DNA of 64,000 bases from Paenibacillus taichungensis. Its GTDB lineage: Bacteria > Bacillota > Bacilli > Paenibacillales > Paenibacillaceae. The stretch spans positions 372,001 to 436,000 of the forward strand of contig NZ_QEVW01000001.1 of assembly GCF_003287275.1 (NCBI RefSeq), read 5' to 3'. The position numbers and the translations under genes are program-made. Under the pieces are notes generated by a model, which saw only the letters and a program-made list of their open reading frames with translations, searched no databases and was not told the DNA's origin. Positions 26,971 to 35,509 of this stretch are shown piece by piece (the first letter of the stretch is position 1; the number at the start of each line of letters is the position of its first letter).

Positions 26971-27068
26971 GAGATGTATGACTTTGGCTTAATAACAAGT
27001 CGGTGGTCTCCAGACAAATGATGTGGAGGGAGTGCCTGTCATCCAGACAGCGTACTCGCTTCTTTTTT
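26971..27068 (+). promoter_or_regulatory. Structured leader ending in an intrinsic terminator; candidate riboregulator
   Basis: Three successive hairpins: GACTT (26980-26984) with AAGTC (26997-27001), CTCCA (27008-27012) with TGGAG (27024-27028), and a terminator in which GAGT and CTGTC (27030-27040) pair with GACAG and ACTC (27046-27057), followed by GCTTCTTTTTT. It sits between a plausible promoter and the GTG start at 27117. It does not match the c-di-GMP-I (GEMM) consensus as I know it. Alternatively only a terminator of the upstream binding-protein gene. Confidence 0.45.
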
Positions 27069-27116
27069 ACATTTTGCATACATACAAGGCATTCCCCGGT
27101 TGAAAGGACAAATTGA

Positions 27117-29588
27117 GTGGAGCACCTACATGGAACGTACAACTTAGAACTGGTTATTTTATCTTACATTATTGCAGCGTTGGCTTCTTATGCGGCGCTT
27201 GACCTTGCGGGCCGGGTAAGTCTGGCTAAAGGCATGTCCCGAAATGTCTGGCTTACCTGCGGGGCCGTTTCAATGGGTTTGGGAATCTGGTCCATGCATT
27301 TTGTGGGCATGCTGGCTTTTGTTCTTCCTATGCATGTGTCGTATTCCACAGGTGAGGTCTTTCTATCCGTTCTGCTTGCAATTATTGCATCTGGTGTTGC
27401 GTTAAATATTGCAGGTCAGCAGTCAGGTAAAATAAGCAAGCTCCTGATCGCAGGAGTGCTCATGACCGCAGGTATTAGCGGCATGCATTATATCGGTATG
27501 GCTGCCATGTCGGTTACCATCACATATGAACCAGGCATAGTGTTGTTATCCATCCTGATCGCTGCTTTAGCTTCATTTGCTGCCTTGTGGCTCATGTTTT
27601 TCTTCCGACAGTATCAATCACGTTATACATGGGTGTACAAGATGGGCAGCGGACTTATTATGGGGCTCGGTATCACAGGAATGCATTATACGGGAATGTC
27701 AGCTGCACAATTTCATCATGCACATGATGCAATGGCTGGTTCAGGGCTCCAGATTGAACCTTCACTTCTCGCATATCTGATCGCTGCGGGTACTTTTATT
27801 GCATTGGGGTTGACCTTGTTCGGCATTTTTATTAATCAGCGTCTATCTCAGAAGGATCGCCGGATTCATGAAAATGAACAGTGGTATCAGGCCCTGTACG
27901 AAAACCATTCAGATGCCATTATTTCGGTGGATAAGCAAGGGGCTATCAAGGGGATTAATGCTGCAGTCACAAGAATTACAGGGTATCAGGAAAGAGAGAT
28001 TATTCATCGTTCTATTGATGAGATTTCACAGTATGTTGATATTCATTGGACAAGTGAAATGCAGCATGTCGTGTGGGATGATGATACTCGTGAGCAGCAG
28101 CATTTCATGGGTACAATGAAAAACGTTCAGGGAAATCATCTTGATCTAAGTATTGCTGTAGTACCAGTACTGATTGATGGAAAACATCAGGGAAGCCACA
28201 TTCTGATCAAAGATATCACTGAGGAGAAACAGGCTCAGGAGAGCATCCGCCATCAGGCTCTGCATGATCCACTAACCGGGCTTCCAAATCGCCGTAAGCT
28301 GGATGATGTGCTGGAGAGCACGATCGCGACTTCTGGGGCAATAGGCAGTTCATTTGCGGTTATGGTGATGGATATCGACCGTTTCAAAATGATTAATGAC
28401 TCCCTCGGACATTCCATTGGAGATGTGTTTCTTCGAGAAGTGAGCAGCAGAATTATGAGTGCAATCCATGATTCAGACCCGAAGGCGACGGATAATGTCA
28501 TGCTTGCTCGAATGGGGGGCGATGAATTCACACTGGTGGTTACGAATGAGCAGGGGAATGAGGAACGGGTGGCCGAACTGGCAGAACGGATTGTCCGTGC
28601 CATTCAGCTGCCTTATCGATTAAAGGAGAACGACTTTTACGTTACAGCCAGCATCGGGATCGCGATGTATCCGTATCATGGAACAGGAGCAGATGCGTTG
28701 TTGAAGCATGCAGACTCTGCGATGTATGAAGTGAAGAAAAATGGCAAAAACGGTTTTCAGTTTTACACCGCTCAATTGGATTCGGAGCTGTATGAACGAA
28801 TTGAACTGGAAGGGTATTTGCGCAAAGCACTGGAACGGGATGAACTGGTCTTGTATTATCAACCCCAGATACGTACAGAGGACAGCCGTATGATCGGCGT
28901 GGAGGCTTTGATTCGCTGGAATCATCCAGACAAGGGTGTTCTGTCTCCGAATGTGTTCATTCCACTAGCTGAAGAGACAGGCTTGATCTATGAGATCGGG
29001 AACTGGACACTGCGCGAAGCGTGCAGACAGATGAAACTTTGGCATGCTAGTGGCGGACCGCTTATTCCGGTATCCGTTAACTTGTCTAGTCAGCAGTTTC
29101 ATCAATCCAACTTGGTGGAGCAGGTCAAAAATGCACTCATGGAGACGGGGCTCGATGCCCGCTATCTTGAATTGGAAATTACAGAGAGCATGATGATGGA
29201 TGCATCCGTATCCACAGGTATTCTCAATGAACTTACAGCGCTTGGAGTCAAAATCAGCCTGGATGATTTCGGAACAGGATATAGCTCGCTGAGTTACTTG
29301 AAGCATTTCCCAATTCATAAGTTAAAGATTGACCGTTCTTTCGTGACAGATATTACGGAGAGCCGAAGCGACCAGGCCATTGTGGCCACGATCATATCAA
29401 TGGCTCAGAATCTGAAGATGGAAGTGATTGCCGAAGGGATCGAGACGAAAGGACAGCTGGATATTCTGATGCAGAATGATTGCCGCGAAATTCAGGGATA
29501 TTATTTCAGTCGTCCATTGCCAGCAAGCGAAGTGGAACATGACTTTTTTGTGCCACTAAGGCTGCATGGAGCTCCAACGATACTATAA
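27117..29588 (+). CDS. MHYT-PAS-GGDEF-EAL membrane c-di-GMP turnover protein
   Basis: 823 residues, GTG start 27117 with AAAGGA 8 bases upstream. An N-terminal seven-helix MHYT sensor contains three signature repeats (SMHFVGM, GMHYIGM, GMHYTGM), proposed in the family to bind copper or gases. A PAS domain follows (YENHSDAIISVDKQGAIKG), then a GGDEF domain with an intact GGDEF at residues 467-471 and an EAL domain with EAL at 596-598, DDFGTGYSSL and VIAEGIE. Both catalytic sites look complete, so it may be bifunctional, close to B. subtilis DgcW/YkoW in layout except for order details. It is preceded by a structured leader and ended by a strong terminator. Confidence 0.93.
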   Translation: MEHLHGTYNLELVILSYIIAALASYAALDLAGRVSLAKGMSRNVWLTCGAVSMGLGIWSMHFVGMLAFVLPMHVSYSTGEVFLSVLLAIIASGVALNIAGQQSGKISKLLIAGVLMTAGISGMHYIGMAAMSVTITYEPGIVLLSILIAALASFAALWLMFFFRQYQSRYTWVYKMGSGLIMGLGITGMHYTGMSAAQFHHAHDAMAGSGLQIEPSLLAYLIAAGTFIALGLTLFGIFINQRLSQKDRRIHENEQWYQALYENHSDAIISVDKQGAIKGINAAVTRITGYQEREIIHRSIDEISQYVDIHWTSEMQHVVWDDDTREQQHFMGTMKNVQGNHLDLSIAVVPVLIDGKHQGSHILIKDITEEKQAQESIRHQALHDPLTGLPNRRKLDDVLESTIATSGAIGSSFAVMVMDIDRFKMINDSLGHSIGDVFLREVSSRIMSAIHDSDPKATDNVMLARMGGDEFTLVVTNEQGNEERVAELAERIVRAIQLPYRLKENDFYVTASIGIAMYPYHGTGADALLKHADSAMYEVKKNGKNGFQFYTAQLDSELYERIELEGYLRKALERDELVLYYQPQIRTEDSRMIGVEALIRWNHPDKGVLSPNVFIPLAEETGLIYEIGNWTLREACRQMKLWHASGGPLIPVSVNLSSQQFHQSNLVEQVKNALMETGLDARYLELEITESMMMDASVSTGILNELTALGVKISLDDFGTGYSSLSYLKHFPIHKLKIDRSFVTDITESRSDQAIVATIISMAQNLKMEVIAEGIETKGQLDILMQNDCREIQGYYFSRPLPASEVEHDFFVPLRLHGAPTIL

Positions 29589-29604
29589 GTTCATTGAAAT
29601 GCCA

Positions 29605-29649
29605 AGCGGCAAGTCCCCGCCATATGCCAGGGACTTGCCGCTTTTTTTT
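29605..29649 (+). terminator. Terminator of MHYT-GGDEF-EAL gene
   Basis: AGCGGCAAGTCCC (29605-29617) and GGGACTTGCCGCT (29630-29642), then a run of eight T. Lies between convergent genes. Confidence 0.9.
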
Positions 29650-29653
29650 ATTT

Positions 29654-31093
29654 TTATGATAAAAACTTGCGGTGATGCTTCTTGCCGTCATAGGTGAACC
29701 AGATCGGTTTATCTTCTACCCGTGTTTCCACATGGACGGTACGACCCCAGAGACGGTACAGATAAGGAAGGGTTCGTTCCATATATTTCAGATCCAGTTC
29801 GATGCCCTCATATTGATGCTTGAGCACGAGTTCTCCTGTGCGCAGGTAATCGGCATCCTGAACGACGAGATACGGTGAACCACCGTTGATGCGTGAAAAT
29901 ACAAGCTGATCCCGTATGTTTTGCCAGGACTTGTCGGTAATTTTCCAGTCCGGGCCCTTTTTCTCGAATACATAGAGATCGAGGTCTTCGGTTAATTGTT
30001 TGGTCATGTAATTGCGTATAAATGAGGTGTCGGAATCGAATTCGCGCACCTCAAACATTTTGGCACGACCTTGCCCAGGTTGACGACCAAAACGTTCTCG
30101 TTCTTCTTTGGACGGGTTATCCCAGCGACGTTCAATATCCTCGAATATTTTCAGCCCTAAATAGTAGGGATTCAAACTTTGCTTGGATGGCTGCACGACG
30201 GAAGAGTTCAGTTTAGCAAATTCAATCGTATCCTCACTGTTCAGGTCGAGCTCCCGTATAATACGTTGATGCCAGTAGGAGGCCCAGCCTTCATTCATAA
30301 TTTTCGTTTCCATCTGCGGCCAGAAATAGAGCATTTCCTCACGCATCATACTCATAATATCCCGCTGCCAATCCGTCAACACTTCAGAAAATTCCTGAAT
30401 AAACCACATTACATCCTTTTCCGGTTCTGGTGGAAAGTGATGCACTTGTATTCCTTCCGCAGGTGTTTCCTCGATCTGGGTATCATCAAGGGACCACAAG
30501 TCATCATAGCGACCTTCCGGCCTTGGCGTTTTCTCCCCACGCTGCTCCCGCATTTTCATCTCCATATAACGTTGTTTGTCCAAGTGGCGGGGTTTGATCA
30601 ACTGTGGATCGACATGTTCCTGAATCGCTATAACGGCATCAATGAACGCTTCAACGGCCTCTGTACCATATTCCATCTCATAGTTGCTGATCCGATCAGC
30701 CGTCGCTGCCATGCTCTCCACCATATTACGATTCGACTTGGAGAAGCGGGCGTTGTTTTTGAAGAAATCGCAGTGAGCCAGCACGTGTGCGACGATCAGC
30801 TTGTTCTGGATCAGCGAGTTGCCATCCAGCAGGAAGGCGTAACAAGGGTTGGAATTGATGACGAGCTCATAAATTTTACTGAGTCCAAAATCATATTGCA
30901 TCTTCATTTTATGAAAAGTCTTCCCGAAGCTCCAGTGACTGAACCGGGTCGGCATACCATACGCTCCAAAGGTATAGATGATATCGGCAGGGCATATTTC
31001 ATAACGCATCGGATAATAATCCAGGCCGAATCCATCGGCAATCTCCATAATCTCGGCAATGGCGTATTCAAGGTCGCGGATTTCATCTGTCAT
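29654..31093 (-). CDS. spoVR: SpoVR family protein
   Basis: 479 residues. Characteristic SpoVR stretches: [58 protein letters not shown] and [12 protein letters not shown]. In Bacillus it is a sporulation protein linked to cortex formation, and it belongs to the PrkA-YhbH-SpoVR functional set. Its ATG overlaps the stop of yhbH (31090-31093), so the two are translationally coupled. Long plus-strand reading frames over this gene are shadows. Confidence 0.95.
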   Translation of the reverse strand: MTDEIRDLEYAIAEIMEIADGFGLDYYPMRYEICPADIIYTFGAYGMPTRFSHWSFGKTFHKMKMQYDFGLSKIYELVINSNPCYAFLLDGNSLIQNKLIVAHVLAHCDFFKNNARFSKSNRNMVESMAATADRISNYEMEYGTEAVEAFIDAVIAIQEHVDPQLIKPRHLDKQRYMEMKMREQRGEKTPRPEGRYDDLWSLDDTQIEETPAEGIQVHHFPPEPEKDVMWFIQEFSEVLTDWQRDIMSMMREEMLYFWPQMETKIMNEGWASYWHQRIIRELDLNSEDTIEFAKLNSSVVQPSKQSLNPYYLGLKIFEDIERRWDNPSKEERERFGRQPGQGRAKMFEVREFDSDTSFIRNYMTKQLTEDLDLYVFEKKGPDWKITDKSWQNIRDQLVFSRINGGSPYLVVQDADYLRTGELVLKHQYEGIELDLKYMERTLPYLYRLWGRTVHVETRVEDKPIWFTYDGKKHHRKFLS

Positions 31094-32256
31094 CTTACGC
31101 TGCCTCCTTCCCGTTTCTGGAAAAAGCTGCGCAAAGCTTTGTACACTTCGCCTTTTTCTTTGATCACATAATACATGAACTGGTCGATCTTGATATGACG
31201 ATAGGCAGACATGAGTGTGCTGCTGCGGTTGTACTGGTTCACCTCGCCATAACCAAACATATTGCTGCGCTTCATCAGCTCACCAATCAGTTTGACACAC
31301 CGCTCATTATCCGAGGTCAGGTTATCTCCGTCCGAGAAATGGAAAGGGTAGATATTGTAGCTGGAAGGAGGATAACGGCTATCAATAATTTCCAGTGCCT
31401 TCATATATACAGAGGAGCAGATGGTGCCTCCACTTTCGCCTCGTGTGAAGAATTCTTCCTCGGTCACTTCCTTGGCTTCGGTATGATGGGCGAGGAAAAC
31501 AATCTCGACCTTCTCGTACTGACGGCGGAGGAAGCGGGTCATCCAGAAGAAAAAGCTCCGAGCGCAATATTTCTCAAAGGAGCCCATGGACCCGGAAGTG
31601 TCCATCATGGCGATAATGACCGCATTGGACTGCGGAATGATTTTGTCTTCCCACGTCTTGTAACGCAGATCATCCGGACTGATATGGTGAATACCCGGAT
31701 TGCCGGTAGTGGCGTTGCGACGCAAGTTCTCCAATATGGTGCGTTTCTTGTCAATGTTGGATTGCATGCCTTTTTTGCGGATATCGTTGAATACCACTGT
31801 ATGTGTCTCAATCTGATCCTTGTCTTTTTGCTTCAGATCCGGAAGCTCCAGTTCCGCAAAAAGCATATCTTCCAATTCCTCGATGCTCACCTCAGCTTCA
31901 ACAATGTCATGCCCGGGCTGATCTCCAGCCTTTTCACCTTTGCCTGGCTTCTTCGAAGCGGGATCACGACCGATGACATCCCCGACCTGACTGTCACCAT
32001 CTCCCTGCCCCACATGTTTTTGCTTTTGGTAGTTATACACAAAACGGTACTCATCCAGACTGCGGATTGGTACCTTAATGATTTGTTGTCCGTCGGACAT
32101 AATGATGTTTTCTTCAGTAATCAAATCAGGCAGATTCTGCTTGATGACATCTTTAACCTTTTGCTGATGGCGTTGCTGGTCCTGGTACCCTTTGCGGTGA
32201 AGCGACCAATCTTCCCGGGATACGACGAACGAGTAAGGCTGGTGTGAATTTGACAT
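31090..32256 (-). CDS. yhbH: YhbH/YeaH family protein with VWA-like domain
   Basis: 388 residues from the ATG at 32256, which follows GGGGGG with about 8-base spacing; the upstream in-frame ATG at 32271 is part of that site. Typical opening [22 protein letters not shown], then a highly charged region and a von Willebrand A-like segment with an intact metal site [14 protein letters not shown], and [11 protein letters not shown]. Works with PrkA and SpoVR in the sporulation/stress set. First gene of a two-gene minus-strand unit with spoVR; no clear promoter could be assigned. Confidence 0.94.
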   Translation of the reverse strand: MSNSHQPYSFVVSREDWSLHRKGYQDQQRHQQKVKDVIKQNLPDLITEENIIMSDGQQIIKVPIRSLDEYRFVYNYQKQKHVGQGDGDSQVGDVIGRDPASKKPGKGEKAGDQPGHDIVEAEVSIEELEDMLFAELELPDLKQKDKDQIETHTVVFNDIRKKGMQSNIDKKRTILENLRRNATTGNPGIHHISPDDLRYKTWEDKIIPQSNAVIIAMMDTSGSMGSFEKYCARSFFFWMTRFLRRQYEKVEIVFLAHHTEAKEVTEEEFFTRGESGGTICSSVYMKALEIIDSRYPPSSYNIYPFHFSDGDNLTSDNERCVKLIGELMKRSNMFGYGEVNQYNRSSTLMSAYRHIKIDQFMYYVIKEKGEVYKALRSFFQKREGGSVR

Positions 32257-32518
32257 GTAGGCACCCCCCATATATTACGCGGCACAGTTTGGCCTGTCGG
32301 TAATTAAGTATATTCACGGGCAGTCACGATATGTGATGCGTGAGTAGATAAAATGATACAATTACGCGAGTTTGCCTTCCGGGATCATCTAAAATTGTAC
32401 AGATTGACCGGAACTTTTTTACAGAAACGATGAACAAGTGTGACGAACTTCCTTTACAATAAGGACAGGTGTTTATTTGGCATCCCTCAGAGGGATGTGT
32501 GCAAAGGAAGGATACCAT

Positions 32519-33859
32519 TTGGATAAACGGGCAGTTAAGGCATGGATTATGTATGATTGGGCCAACTCGGCCTATGCGACGACGGTACTTGCAGCCGTTC
32601 TCCCCGTCTTTTACGCTTCCGTGGCAGCAGCCACACTGGATACAGAAACCGCAGCATCTTATCTGGCGTATACCCATTCCATCGGTATGTTATGTGTAGC
32701 GCTGTTAACCCCGTTGCTGGGGACATTAGCGGATTTATCTGGGCGCAAAGGTGATTTTCTGCGAGTATTCTCCATCATTGGCATCGTCGCAACACTCGGA
32801 TTCAGCATCATTGGGGAGGGAGACTGGCTGCTCGCTTCTGCACTGTTGGTCATTTCGACGATCGGGTTTGCAGGTGGAAATACATTCTATGATGCAATGC
32901 TGCCTGATCTGGTGTCAGCCGATCGAAGAGATATGATCTCCTCCAAAGGCTATGCTTATGGTTATATTGGTGGAGGATTGCTGCTTGCGATCAATATGCT
33001 AATGATTCAGCAGCCGGGGTGGTTTGGGATGGCGAGTACACTTTCGGGAACAAGACTTGCTTTTATTTCCGTAGCGTTGTGGTGGTTGGTATTTTCCATT
33101 CCTTTATTCCGCCATGCCCCGCGTCGACCTGCTGCACCAGATATGCCCAAGTCGTGGAAAGGGTATGCAGGTGTGGGTGTACGCAGACTTGGCCAAACTT
33201 TTCGCCAGATACGGCGTTTTCCGCAGCTGATGCGAATGCTGGTTGCTTTCTGGTTTTTCAATGATGGCATTAACACGATTATCTTGATGGCAACGATCTA
33301 TGGAACAAGCATTGGGATCGGAACAGCAGATCTGATGCTGGCTTTGTTACTGACCCAGTTTATTGGTTTTCCTTGCACATTGTTGCTTGGGGCATGGGCA
33401 CAGCGTTGGGGTGCGAAGCAGGTGTTGATGGTAAGCTTGTCCATTTACATATGCATCGTTATCTTAGGGTATTTCATGACGTCAGCCATTCATTTTTACC
33501 TGCTCGCAGGGCTGGTTGGCGTAGTGCAGGGCGTAAGTCAATCGACAGCGCGTTCCTTGTTCAGTAATTTGATGCCTGCTGGCAGAACTGGAGAATATTT
33601 TGGATTTGTGAATATTACAGGCAAGTTTTCTTCCATTTTTGGGCCGTTTGTATTTGGTTGGGTGGGCCAATTAACAGGGTCAACGCGTTGGGGTATTCTG
33701 TCTCTAATTTTCTTTTTCGCTGCGGGGATTGCAGTGCTGGTGACTGTTAAAGTGCAGCAGGGGATGTCGGATGCGATTCAGGCCGATCAGGAAGAAGGGC
33801 AGGGGTGGATGCATCATCCCATTTCGGGAAAAAACTCAGAGGCAAGATCGACTGGATGA
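32519..33859 (+). CDS. UMF1-family MFS transporter (YxiO/Atg22-like)
   Basis: About 446 residues from TTG 32519, which AAAGGAAGG precedes by 7 bases; this start gives the family-typical opening MDKRAVKAWIMYDWANSAYA. Twelve or so hydrophobic helices with MFS loops such as PLLGTLADLSGRKGDFLR and MPAGRTGEYFGFVNITGKF. UMF1 proteins relate to yeast vacuolar amino-acid effluxer Atg22; the bacterial substrate is unknown. Divergent from yhbH, monocistronic, with a terminator downstream. Confidence 0.9.
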   Translation: MDKRAVKAWIMYDWANSAYATTVLAAVLPVFYASVAAATLDTETAASYLAYTHSIGMLCVALLTPLLGTLADLSGRKGDFLRVFSIIGIVATLGFSIIGEGDWLLASALLVISTIGFAGGNTFYDAMLPDLVSADRRDMISSKGYAYGYIGGGLLLAINMLMIQQPGWFGMASTLSGTRLAFISVALWWLVFSIPLFRHAPRRPAAPDMPKSWKGYAGVGVRRLGQTFRQIRRFPQLMRMLVAFWFFNDGINTIILMATIYGTSIGIGTADLMLALLLTQFIGFPCTLLLGAWAQRWGAKQVLMVSLSIYICIVILGYFMTSAIHFYLLAGLVGVVQGVSQSTARSLFSNLMPAGRTGEYFGFVNITGKFSSIFGPFVFGWVGQLTGSTRWGILSLIFFFAAGIAVLVTVKVQQGMSDAIQADQEEGQGWMHHPISGKNSEARSTG

Positions 33860-33904
33860 GTGGTTATTAACGTTCTATAGCTAATGTTCGTCATTAATAA
33901 TAGT

Positions 33905-33948
33905 AGCTCCGTGGGCCTGTTTATTCGTAAACTGCTCTGGAGCTTTTT
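33905..33948 (+). terminator. Terminator of MFS transporter gene
   Basis: Outer stem AGCTCC (33905-33910)/GGAGCT (33939-33944), inner stem GTTTA-TTCG-TAAAC, then TTTTT. Confidence 0.7.
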
Positions 33949-34064
33949 CATGTTTATGCAACAGTAGTAGATGGTGAGGGTGATAAAAGAAGTATAAGTG
34001 CTTAAACGACAGAGAACAGAATAGAGTGGATAGAAAGATATTATGAAAAGGTGAAAATAAAAGA

Positions 34065-34093
34065 TTGACATGATACATTTTGTATCATAGAGT
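34065..34093 (+). promoter_or_regulatory. Lasso-operon promoter with a palindrome filling the spacer
   Basis: Perfect -35 TTGACA (34065-34070), exact 17-base spacer and TAGAGT as -10 (34088-34093). The spacer and its edges form a perfect palindrome ATGATACA-TTT-TGTATCAT at 34070-34088. A protein bound there would block RNA polymerase, so this looks like a repressor-controlled promoter. Confidence 0.75.
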
Positions 34094-34102
34094 AAAAGTA
34101 TG

Positions 34103-34117
34103 AATACATATCGTATC
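34103..34117 (+). promoter_or_regulatory. Second, imperfect copy of the operator
   Basis: AATACATATCGTATC matches GATACATTTTGTATC (34072-34086) at 12 of 15 positions; centres are 31 bp apart, about three helical turns, so two dimers could bind the same face of the DNA. Confidence 0.5.
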
Positions 34118-34240
34118 TAAAGATTGTCGAAAGTACATCATCCATATTACCTATTCCTGTATGGGAATATTAGTGGATATTGATATAAAGAGCTATACCA
34201 ACTGCATGCTTATTTTAATTTTACAGAGGAGAGGCTGCCA

Positions 34241-35509
34241 TTGGTAGATGTTCATGGTAACGGACTTGTCTTACTACTATGTGTACCTCGCAGTGGAAGT
34301 TCGCTATCCACCGTGATGCTGCAAAATCACAGCCGTGTATTTGCCACACAGGAGATGTGGTTTCTGATGAATCTTGTAGATTTGCAGAAGGCTGATTCCC
34401 GCCCCTATGGTGGAAGTGCAATCATCCGTCAGTTTTACAGCGCTATGGTATCAGACGAAGGTTTTGAGAAGGCGTGCAGAAGCTTTGCTCTTGAAATCTA
34501 TAACGGATTTCTGGAGGGGAGCGGGGCAGACTTCATCGTAGATAAATCTCCTCGTTACTATTATATGCTGGAATGGCTTGATCGCCTGTTTCCACAGTCC
34601 AAGCGCATTCATCTCCAGCGTAACCCCCTTGCCATAGCTGCTTCCTACAAAAAGGTAAATCGCCATACAGGAGAAGGATTCGAACTGATTCGCAGCTTGC
34701 AGAGTCCGAACCTTAATATGAAAGCAGTTGATCTCACACTGGGCATGCTCCGTTTGAACGATTATTTTGCGGACAAACACACGAATGCCTATGAAGTTCA
34801 GTACGAACAACTTGTCTCCAACCCTCGGGACGAAATGGAAAAGTTATGCGGTTTTCTTGGCATCGGATATGAAGAGGGAATAGAGCAATATGGACGCTTT
34901 GTGGACAGTACAAAGTCCAATATGTTCTATAGTATGGGTGTCGGTGATCCGTTTCTATCTTCACATCAGGAAGCTCATAAGGATTCTGTTAACAACTGGA
35001 AAAAAACACTAGTTCCACAGGAAGTTGAATTCTATTGCCGGGTGATAGGCGCAGATATGTTCCATCGGATGGGATACAGTGAACAGCTCGAAGAAGCCGA
35101 GCAATGGACGGGTGTACGTTACGAAGCTGGCCCGGATGAGGAAGTCATATCCAAGCTAACGCGTCAATTCTCCGAAGCAACGGGCAGCAGCTGGAAGCAA
35201 GGTTACCGGATGCAGCCTGTAGACCTAGTGAGCAATACTCCAGATGAAAACAGGGATAATCAGGCAGCGAATGAACCCGATGCAATTGAACCGACACTGG
35301 CCGCACTGGCAACGATCAGGCAGTTGGAAGCCGCATTACGTGCAGCCGATAATCGGCTGGAGCGAGGGTACAATGAGCGGGAACGATTGAAGGTACAGCT
35401 TGCGTCTGCTCACAGCAAGATTCAGCGTATCAAATCCTTGATTCCGTTTGGTAACCAGATAAGCGCCTGGGCTTCACAGCGCAAGATACTCCGGGGAGGA
35501 AAGTCATGA
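34241..35509 (+). CDS. Sulfotransferase, first gene of the lasso operon
   Basis: 422 residues; TTG start with AGAGGAGAGG 6 bases upstream. The PAPS 5'-phosphosulfate loop is visible near the N-terminus as CVPRSGSS (residues 14-21) and the 3'-phosphate motif as LQRNPLAIAASY. The last about 60 residues (ATIRQLEAALRAADNRLERG onward) look like a coiled coil, an extension beyond the usual sulfotransferase domain. It overlaps the cyclase gene by four bases (ATGA), placing it firmly in the lasso operon. It may put sulfate on the lasso peptide, and Tyr19 of the core stands in an acidic context; this is inference. cysC lies just past the operon. Confidence 0.82.
   Translation: MVDVHGNGLVLLLCVPRSGSSLSTVMLQNHSRVFATQEMWFLMNLVDLQKADSRPYGGSAIIRQFYSAMVSDEGFEKACRSFALEIYNGFLEGSGADFIVDKSPRYYYMLEWLDRLFPQSKRIHLQRNPLAIAASYKKVNRHTGEGFELIRSLQSPNLNMKAVDLTLGMLRLNDYFADKHTNAYEVQYEQLVSNPRDEMEKLCGFLGIGYEEGIEQYGRFVDSTKSNMFYSMGVGDPFLSSHQEAHKDSVNNWKKTLVPQEVEFYCRVIGADMFHRMGYSEQLEEAEQWTGVRYEAGPDEEVISKLTRQFSEATGSSWKQGYRMQPVDLVSNTPDENRDNQAANEPDAIEPTLAALATIRQLEAALRAADNRLERGYNERERLKVQLASAHSKIQRIKSLIPFGNQISAWASQRKILRGGKS

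Larger units (their letters stand above)
33860..34240. other. 381-base region before the lasso operon
   Basis: Holds the MFS-gene terminator (33905-33948), the lasso-operon promoter with palindromic operators (34065-34117) and an AT-rich leader of about 140 bases containing no ORF with a ribosome-binding site. Confidence 0.7.

Noticed and set aside
26947..27068. Known c-di-GMP riboswitch (GEMM) upstream of the GGDEF-EAL gene
   Set aside because: The conserved GCACAGGGCAAACC and tetraloop-receptor elements are absent; kept only as an unclassified structured leader.
30179..32247. Two long plus-strand reading frames (about 330 and 350 codons) opposite spoVR and yhbH
   Set aside because: They lie exactly antisense to two well-recognised genes, show no family motif and no ribosome-binding site; shadow frames of strongly coding DNA.
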